The notes under the pieces were generated by a model that saw only the letters and a program-made list of their open reading frames with translations, had not been told where the DNA came from and did no database searches. A stretch of DNA of 10,885 nucleotides from positions 1 through 10,885 of the forward strand of contig CAYVFC010000205.1 in NCBI GenBank assembly GCA_964450715.1, given 5' to 3'. Both the position numbers and the translations under genes were made by a program. Of this stretch, positions 7,470 through 10,885 are shown in pieces. Each line of letters starts with the position of its first letter. The stretch's first letter is position 1. Origin of the DNA: CAYVFC01 sp964450715. GTDB lineage: Bacteria; Myxococcota_A; Polyangia; Polyangiales; JAFGIB01.

Positions 7470-7528
7470 ACTCCCTCACCTCATCCATGTATTCCTCTCC
7501 CGATTTCCCTCTCCCCCCATCCATCCAT
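7470..7528 (-). other. Purine-rich GGATG-repeat spacer between HAD and hydrolase genes
   Basis: Read on the coding (-) strand this 59-base spacer is almost all purine, with repeated ggatg/gaatg words (ggatggatgg) and a ggggggagaggg run. It includes the ribosome binding site of the downstream gene. It may simply be low-complexity sequence; an mRNA-level role is possible but not shown. Confidence 0.4.
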
Positions 7529-8296
7529 TCATCCACCGCTCATCCGCTCCAGTATCCCGGGAAGCTCCCTCAGGTCCTTGCACACCGCATCCGCTGCCGT
7601 GCCCGCGCTGCCCCGATCCTTGACCGCCGTACAGAGAATCCCCCTGGCCCCCACCGCCCGCGGCCCGTCGATGTCTTTCTGCTCCCGGTCGCCGATATGC
7701 GCCATCTGCCCAAACTCCACGCCCAACCCGCGCGCCGCCGCCTCGAACACCCTCGGGTCCGGCTTGCAGCAGCCGATCTCGTCCGAAAAGACCAGCACCT
7801 CGAAGAAGCGCAGGATCCCGTACCCCGCCAGAAGCTCGCGCAGCGCCCGCCCCGGGCTGAAGATGGCATCCGAGATCACCCCCAGCCGGTACCGCCCCTT
7901 AAGCTCCTGCAGCATCTCCTCCACCCCGTCCGCCAGCACCGGCCGCACCTGTAGCTCCATCTCCTCGTGCAGCCGCACCAGCTCGGCCATCTCCGCCTCG
8001 GGCAGCTCCCGTTTCAACCCGGCCAGCAGTACCCCCAGCCGCGTACGAACCGTCCAGGTCACCTTCTGCCCGTACCAGACCTCTCGAAACGCCGCATCGG
8101 TCGTATCGTAGGCCAGGTCCACCGCCTCGCGGTCCACCGCCACCCCATTGCGCTCTAAAAACCCCTGCACCAGCGCCCGCCTCTGCTCGGGCTTGGGCTT
8201 CATTCCCCGCTCTGCCCGCACCGGCTCGTCCGAGTCGTCCACGACCAGCGTGTCCCAGAGGTCGAACGTCACGGCCTTGATCGCGGTCCCGGTCAT
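7529..8296 (-). CDS. HAD-superfamily hydrolase
   Basis: A 255-residue haloacid dehalogenase-type hydrolase with a helical cap. Motif I is FDLWDTLV (11-18): the nucleophile D12 is present, but the +2 position, an acid-base Asp in most HAD phosphatases, is W14. Motif II Ser is S142 (LGVISDA), motif III Lys is K178 (CCKPDPRVF), and motif IV is IGDREQKD (201-208; D203, D208). FDLWDTL is common in an uncharacterised HAD group and recalls haloacid dehalogenases, which also lack the +2 Asp, so phosphatase activity should not be assumed. ATG 8296 has AGGGA 6 nt upstream. It is the first clear gene of the operon, 60 bp before the hydrolase gene. Its role is unknown; metabolite repair or activity on a phospho-, phosphono- or halo-substrate are options. 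Confidence 0.75.
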   Translation of the reverse strand: MTGTAIKAVTFDLWDTLVVDDSDEPVRAERGMKPKPEQRRALVQGFLERNGVAVDREAVDLAYDTTDAAFREVWYGQKVTWTVRTRLGVLLAGLKRELPEAEMAELVRLHEEMELQVRPVLADGVEEMLQELKGRYRLGVISDAIFSPGRALRELLAGYGILRFFEVLVFSDEIGCCKPDPRVFEAAARGLGVEFGQMAHIGDREQKDIDGPRAVGARGILCTAVKDRGSAGTAADAVCKDLRELPGILERMSGG

Positions 8297-8655
8297 CTGG
8301 CTTCCCTGAGGTTAGAAGAAGAAAGGATAGTCCATACCCTTGAACCTAGTAGGCACTGCAAAATAGTTACGAGACCGGGCGCGCCGACAGAGTGCAATCG
8401 CGAGCGCGCCCGGGGGTAAACCCGCAGCAATAGCCGCGCTATTTCGAGGATTTTTCCGAGGACGAAAGCCGCGAGTGCGCCCGCCCACGCGGCCGCAACC
8501 GGATCGTTTATTTTTCGGTGCCTCCTTAGCCATGTTTCCTCTCGCCGCCAGCGCCGGCCCTTACTCGAACCGGATCCCTCCATGATAACCGTCTGCCGGC
8601 TTCGATCCAATCGCGGTCTGCCGCCGGTTGCCCCCTGTTTCTGGCCTCCTCCCGT
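8297..8655. other. Upstream region of the operon, no firm gene
   Basis: This region upstream of the HAD gene should hold the operon promoter, but I could not choose a -35/-10 pair with confidence. It contains the GC-rich inverted repeat at 8375-8413. A 73-codon - strand ORF (8533 to 8312) starts with ATG after AGAGG and ends 15 bp before the HAD start; its R/P/A-rich product matches nothing I know and it is probably spurious. A second - frame ends in an ATGA overlap with the HAD start but has no credible start codon. Confidence 0.4.
8375..8413. repeat. GC-rich 10-bp perfect inverted repeat upstream of operon
   Basis: ccgggcgcgc (8375-8384) pairs perfectly with gcgcgcccgg (8404-8413) across a 19-nt loop. 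The flanks extend it imperfectly (gttac.. against ..gtaaac). It lies about 80-115 nt upstream of the HAD start. It could be an operator, a leader hairpin or an old terminator for + strand transcription; no T run follows, so an intrinsic terminator is unlikely. Confidence 0.6.
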
Positions 8656-8886
8656 TCCGTTCGTGACCGCGAAAACATCCGCCAGACCGAACTGGCCAGA
8701 AGAGCAGGGGTCAGGCGTTCGACGATCTGCGATTTGGAGAAAGGGCGGAGGCTCCCCAGCCCGGAGCTTGCCGCCCGGTACGCCAAGATTCTGCGACATA
8801 ACGAAAACCTGTTCATCCAGCTGGTCCTTCAAGACCGACTCCGCTAGGCCGGTATCAAGTACCAGGTCAGCCTCGTCGCCGCGTAA
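8656..8886 (+). pseudogene. XRE-family HTH regulator remnant
   Basis: The + frame reads SVRDRENIRQTELARRAGVR, then RSTICDLEKGRRLPSPELAA, then RYAKILRHNENLFIQLVLQD and RLR before TAG 8845-8847. This is a clear Cro/CI-type helix-turn-helix (QTELARRAGVRRSTICDLEKG) with its following helices. After the TAG the same frame continues AGIKYQVSLVAA to TAA 8884-8886, which reads like the natural end of such a protein, so the TAG may be a nonsense change (for example from GAG). No start codon fits: the frame is open back to TAG 8527, but sequence before about 8656 does not look homologous and has no ATG or GTG in frame. I therefore call it a broken gene. No partner toxin or phage gene is visible beside it. 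Confidence 0.65.
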
Positions 8887-9212
8887 ACCCCGGAGCTCGT
8901 TCCCGTAATCCTCCCCGGATCAAGGCCTCGCGTACGGGTCTTCTAGAGCACCGATCGGGTTGTAACGTCTTTGAGTTCGCGAGGATAGAGGGGTCAGATG
9001 CGGATGCCGGCCCGACGAAGCAGTGGCAGAGCCACCTCGAGGAGGGACGGCGCCGCAGATGGCCCCTGTAGACCGCGAAATCATGGCTTTTTCAACCCGT
9101 TCGGTGCTCTAGGTCGTGTCAGCGCAGCGCCGGCTCGTCTCGCCCGCCTCGGGCGGGGCGTTTCCGCACGAACGGCTCCGTTCCTGGTAAAACCTCGCCT
9201 CCCTGCTGTACA
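8887..9212. other. Non-coding stretch containing an inverted-repeat element
   Basis: No credible gene in any frame; the open + frame from 8998 gives an R/A/P-rich product without family features. Most of the stretch is the 170-bp element at 8943-9112. A GC hairpin cgcccg-cct-cgggcg lies at 9141-9155. Confidence 0.5.
8943..9112. mobile_element. Putative 170-bp MITE-like element with 20-bp inverted ends
   Basis: ctagagcaccgatcgggttg (8943-8962) is repeated in inverse orientation at 9093-9112 with a single mismatch (19 of 20). The ends enclose 130 bases with no gene. Size, matched termini and lack of coding content fit a non-autonomous miniature element. The flanks (gtctt on the left, gtcgt on the right) are only an imperfect match, so a target-site duplication is not established. 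Confidence 0.5.
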
Positions 9213-9242
9213 CTATCTATCGGTTCCACTATCTATCGGTTC
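9211..9242. repeat. Perfect 16-bp tandem duplication
   Basis: cactatctatcggttc occurs twice with no spacer (9211-9226, 9227-9242). It lies at the 3' end of the - strand ORF 9213-9524 and, being 16 bp, shifts its frame into the TAG at 9213-9215. Confidence 0.95.
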
Positions 9243-9524
9243 ATCGACGCCCGATCCGGGATTTCCAGCCTCGTTTGTCCTGGGAGCTTCCGGCAGTTTG
9301 AACACAACAACACTGAAATGGGCGATTCCAGGAAGACCGATCAATTCTGGACGCAGCCTCTTGAACCAGTCCATATTTATGATCTTATTCACTTGACCTG
9401 CATAGCGTTGTACAACCCATAGCCGGCGAAATTCACCCGGTACTAATGATTTTCGTCGGACCTTCCGCAGAGTATAGTGGTCTAAAGTGTGGCTTTTCGT
9501 CGGACCAATCAGATACTCCTCCAT
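9213..9524 (-). CDS. Hypothetical protein, low-GC, possibly broken
   Basis: A 103-codon ORF in a stretch that is clearly AT-richer than its neighbours. The middle reads like real protein (VPGEFRRLWVVQRYAGQVN, IINMDWFKRLRPELIGLPGI), basic and without membrane segments, but I recognise no family. ATG 9524 has GGAG directly against it, a poor ribosome binding site, so the start is uncertain. The C-terminus ends in a 16-bp tandem duplication that introduces the stop; without it the frame would run on through about 24 more codons. A 13-bp direct repeat (ttttcgtcggacc at 9450-9462 and 9494-9506) lies inside. It may be a fragment of a horizontally acquired gene. Existence as a functional gene is doubtful. 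Confidence 0.3.
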   Translation of the reverse strand: MEEYLIGPTKSHTLDHYTLRKVRRKSLVPGEFRRLWVVQRYAGQVNKIINMDWFKRLRPELIGLPGIAHFSVVVFKLPEAPRTNEAGNPGSGVDEPIDSGTDR

Positions 9525-9551
9525 CTCCGTTGGGTGCAGAGCAATTGGAAT

Positions 9552-9730
9552 AGAGGGACGTAGCTACATTATTTACAGTATTTCGCTCTCGGAAACGCGA
9601 CGGGGTTTGTCGGCAAATTAATGTAAATAATGCAGCAACGTCCCGTTCTTCCCGTTCTGCCGCAGGGCGAAGAGAAGCGCGAGCAGCCCACGAGTGAATT
9701 AATGTAAATAATGTAGCAACGTCCCGTTCT
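9552..9730. repeat. Three copies of a ~32-34 bp repeat, one inverted (MITE-like)
   Basis: Copies at 9616-9649 and 9697-9730 are direct repeats identical at 33 of 34 bases, sharing the core tgtaaataatg.agcaacgtccc followed by gttct. A third, inverted copy at 9552-9583 shares the core with one difference. The inverted copy and the first direct copy enclose a ~98-bp unit with matched ends (9552-9649) that could fold into a long hairpin; the second direct copy starts 47 bp later. The core is AT-rich in a GC-rich setting. No gene runs through the copies. I take them for termini of small mobilised elements. Confidence 0.75.
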
Positions 9731-9796
9731 GCCCTCGTGCCGCTTCTTCGATTTCTTCGCTACCCATGGCAACCTCCGAAAAACACCATCCTCCCC

Positions 9797-9800
9797 GGAG
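9797..9800 (+). promoter_or_regulatory. Ribosome binding site that fixes the SEC-C protein start
   Basis: GGAG lies 7 nt before ATG 9808. This is the evidence that translation begins in the frame of ATG 9808, not in the frame that carries the zinc motif, and so that the two frames must be joined at 9813-9819. Confidence 0.6.
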
Positions 9801-9807
9801 ATTCGCC

Positions 9808-10316
9808 ATGGCAAAAAACCCGGCAGAAATGACCCCTGTCCCTGCGGCAGCGGCAAAAAGTACAAGAAGTGCTGCATCGACAAAGACGGCGAAGCCGCCC
9901 GCAATCACCCACCGCCACCCCAACAAACCCACCGGCCTAACACTGTCGCCTCGGTCGCCGCACAGGCCATGCGGGCCTGGGCGCCTCCGGCGGTCGATTA
10001 CGACGCTATCGAATTCGACGACGACGACCTCGACGCGCTTTCCAACAGCATCGTTGACCTGATCAACAACGGCCAACTCGACGACGCCGAACGCGCCTGC
10101 GATACACTCGAACGCCAATTCCCCGACATGATCGATTGCCTCGAGCGTCGCGCGATGCTCTTACGCGCTCGCGGCCAGAATCAACTCGCCGCCGACTACT
10201 ACCGCCGCGCTGCCGAGTACGCACGCACCCACGAGGGATTCGAGCCCGCGAGTATCGATTACTACCTGGACTCAGCCAATAAGCTCGACCCACCATCCGA
10301 GATCGAAACACACTAA
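9808..10316 (+). CDS. SEC-C zinc motif and TPR-like protein, -1 frameshift at A AAA AAC
   Basis: Reads as one 169-residue protein if the frame shifts by -1 near the start. From ATG 9808 (GGAG 7 nt upstream) the first codons are M-A-K-N; the zero frame then loses homology. The -1 frame from CCC 9819 reads PGRNDPCPCGSGKKYKKCC, a textbook SEC-C zinc motif (C11, C13, C22, C23), which normally follows directly after a start such as MAKxGRNDP. The junction is A AAA AAC (9813-9819), a classic slippery heptamer in the right phase. After a proline-rich linker and an acidic stretch (EFDDDDLD) comes a TPR-like helical region (about 95-160) including NGQLDDAERACDTLERQFPD and GQNQLAADYYRRAAEYA. One lost A in the homopolymer, real or a sequencing error, would give the same picture. 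SEC-C motifs occur at the ends of SecA and in many small proteins; function here unknown. Confidence 0.7.
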
Positions 10317-10327
10317 CTGGCTACCCG

Positions 10328-10379
10328 CTGCAGAAGAACGTGCGCGTCTCGGGCGGTTTACTGCAGAAGAGCGTGCGCG
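10328..10379. repeat. 19-bp direct repeat, 33-bp period, at the transposase break
   Basis: ctgcagaaga-cgtgcgcg words occur at 10328-10346 and 10361-10379 with one mismatch (a/g), 33 bp (11 codons) apart. On the - strand they encode AHALLQ and AHVLLQ in the same frame, with the TAA of the truncated transposase between them. Confidence 0.85.
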
Positions 10380-10885
10380 CTAACAATCTGTTCCATCTGA
10401 CGCTTGCCGACCAGCACTCCCGTGGCCCGTTGAACCGCTTGCACCGCCTCGTCAAAAGAGCCTCGCGCCGCTTCTACCGCGCTCAACCGGCATAGCTCAT
10501 GCGAATGCTTGTTTTTCGGAAGATTCAACACGCAATCCGATGGATGTAGGTTGCCGTATCCCGCTTTTCGATATGCCAACCTTTCCACCGTGACCTCGCC
10601 GAATACTGTGCACAGTTCGCGGTCGCTGTCTTCAACCCGCTTGCGCGATTCCCCGTCGCTTCCGTTTACCAACTGCAGCCGCGGCTCCCGCTGACGGCGT
10701 AGGTCCAGATGATCTTGAAATTGCTGTCGCAGCAAGTCTCTGCCTCGATCTTGAAGCTGTCGCTCAACCTCGTCGTGGGGCAGCCAGCCGCTGCTCCTAT
10801 CGTCGAGCCACGCGACAATCTGCCCAAAAATCTGGCTAATTCCGGATTTCTCAACGGCTGAAAAGAGCAATAAGGGGGAAGACGG
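10358..10885 (-). pseudogene. ISKra4-family transposase, truncated N-terminal part
   Basis: The frame is open from the window edge to TAA 10358-10360 and gives about 175 residues of the N-terminal half of an ISKra4-type transposase. Family marks are the zone around RELCTVFGEVTVERLAYRKA, GNLHPSDCVLNLPKNKHS, and SFDEAVQAVQRATGVLVGKR followed by QMEQ. Full proteins of this family are roughly 450-500 residues and carry the DDE catalytic domain after this point; here the frame stops and the opposite-strand SEC-C gene follows 42 bp later, so the catalytic part is missing. After the TAA the frame reads TARDAHVLLQRVAS, a partial in-frame repeat of what precedes it. The start lies at or beyond the window edge (TTG 10870 is one option). 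No inverted ends were identified. It is an inactive insertion-sequence remnant. Confidence 0.75.

Noticed and set aside
8312..8533. 73-codon - strand ORF just upstream of the HAD gene
   Set aside because: It has a fair ribosome binding site and a 15-bp gap to HAD, but the R/P/A-rich sequence resembles nothing and contains the GC palindrome; kept only as a remark.
8293..8832. - strand ORF of 179 codons ending in an ATGA overlap with the HAD start
   Set aside because: Its first half is antisense to the recognisable XRE remnant, and the hydrophobic second half has no suitable start codon of its own.
9569..9904. - strand ORF with GRTGRCYIIYIN repeats
   Set aside because: The repeated peptide is only a translation of the ~34-bp DNA repeats, and the ORF is antisense to the SEC-C start.
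9766..10062. + strand ORF from ATG 9766 as an independent 98-residue protein
   Set aside because: Beyond the first codons after ATG 9808 it is the zero frame of the SEC-C gene, with A/P/T-rich sequence and no motif; the -1 frame carries the zinc motif and TPR-like part.

Overview
The window looks like draft, GC-rich bacterial chromosome: two runs of exactly 100 N (85-184, 452-551) mark scaffold gaps, and both sit in or against tandem repeats. Tungsten-type aldehyde:ferredoxin oxidoreductase, a Cys-rich secreted lipoprotein, a RAYT transposase and an ISKra4 remnant fit a Myxococcota/Desulfobacterota-like ('deltaproteobacterial') organism with some anaerobic metabolism. This assignment is inference; no rRNA, tRNA or phylogenetic marker is present.

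Layout. 1-803: gap-ridden repeat region (16-bp repeats at 185-260, 51-bp repeats at 552-755) with no assignable gene. 804-1619 (+): REP-associated-type HUH transposase (RAYT) with its own strong ribosome binding site. 1631-1999 (-): small Cys-rich lipoprotein, convergent with the RAYT. 2104-2129: hairpin terminator. 2154-8296 (-): the core of the window, a tight five-gene operon read in the order HAD hydrolase, class I glutamine amidotransferase-like hydrolase, iron-dependent alcohol dehydrogenase, aldehyde:ferredoxin oxidoreductase, PuuA/GlnA4-type glutamine synthetase-like ligase. 8297-9807: accessory, partly decayed DNA with a GC-rich inverted repeat upstream of the operon, an XRE regulator remnant, a 170-bp element with 20-bp inverted ends, a low-GC hypothetical ORF, and three copies of a ~32-34 bp repeat. 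9808-10316 (+): a SEC-C zinc-motif plus TPR-like protein whose two parts lie in different frames, joined at an A AAA AAC heptamer. 10358-10885 (-): C-terminally truncated ISKra4 transposase running off the window.

How the operon could work. The five genes supply every step of a gamma-glutamylation route for an amino-alcohol: the ligase caps the amine with glutamate, the alcohol dehydrogenase makes the aldehyde, the AOR oxidises it to the acid while reducing ferredoxin, and the amidotransferase-like hydrolase releases glutamate and an amino acid. This parallels the E. coli Puu putrescine route and the GlnA4 ethanolamine route of Streptomyces, but with a ferredoxin-linked tungstoenzyme in place of the NAD(P)-dependent aldehyde dehydrogenase. 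The substrate is unknown, and the HAD protein has no obvious place in the scheme.
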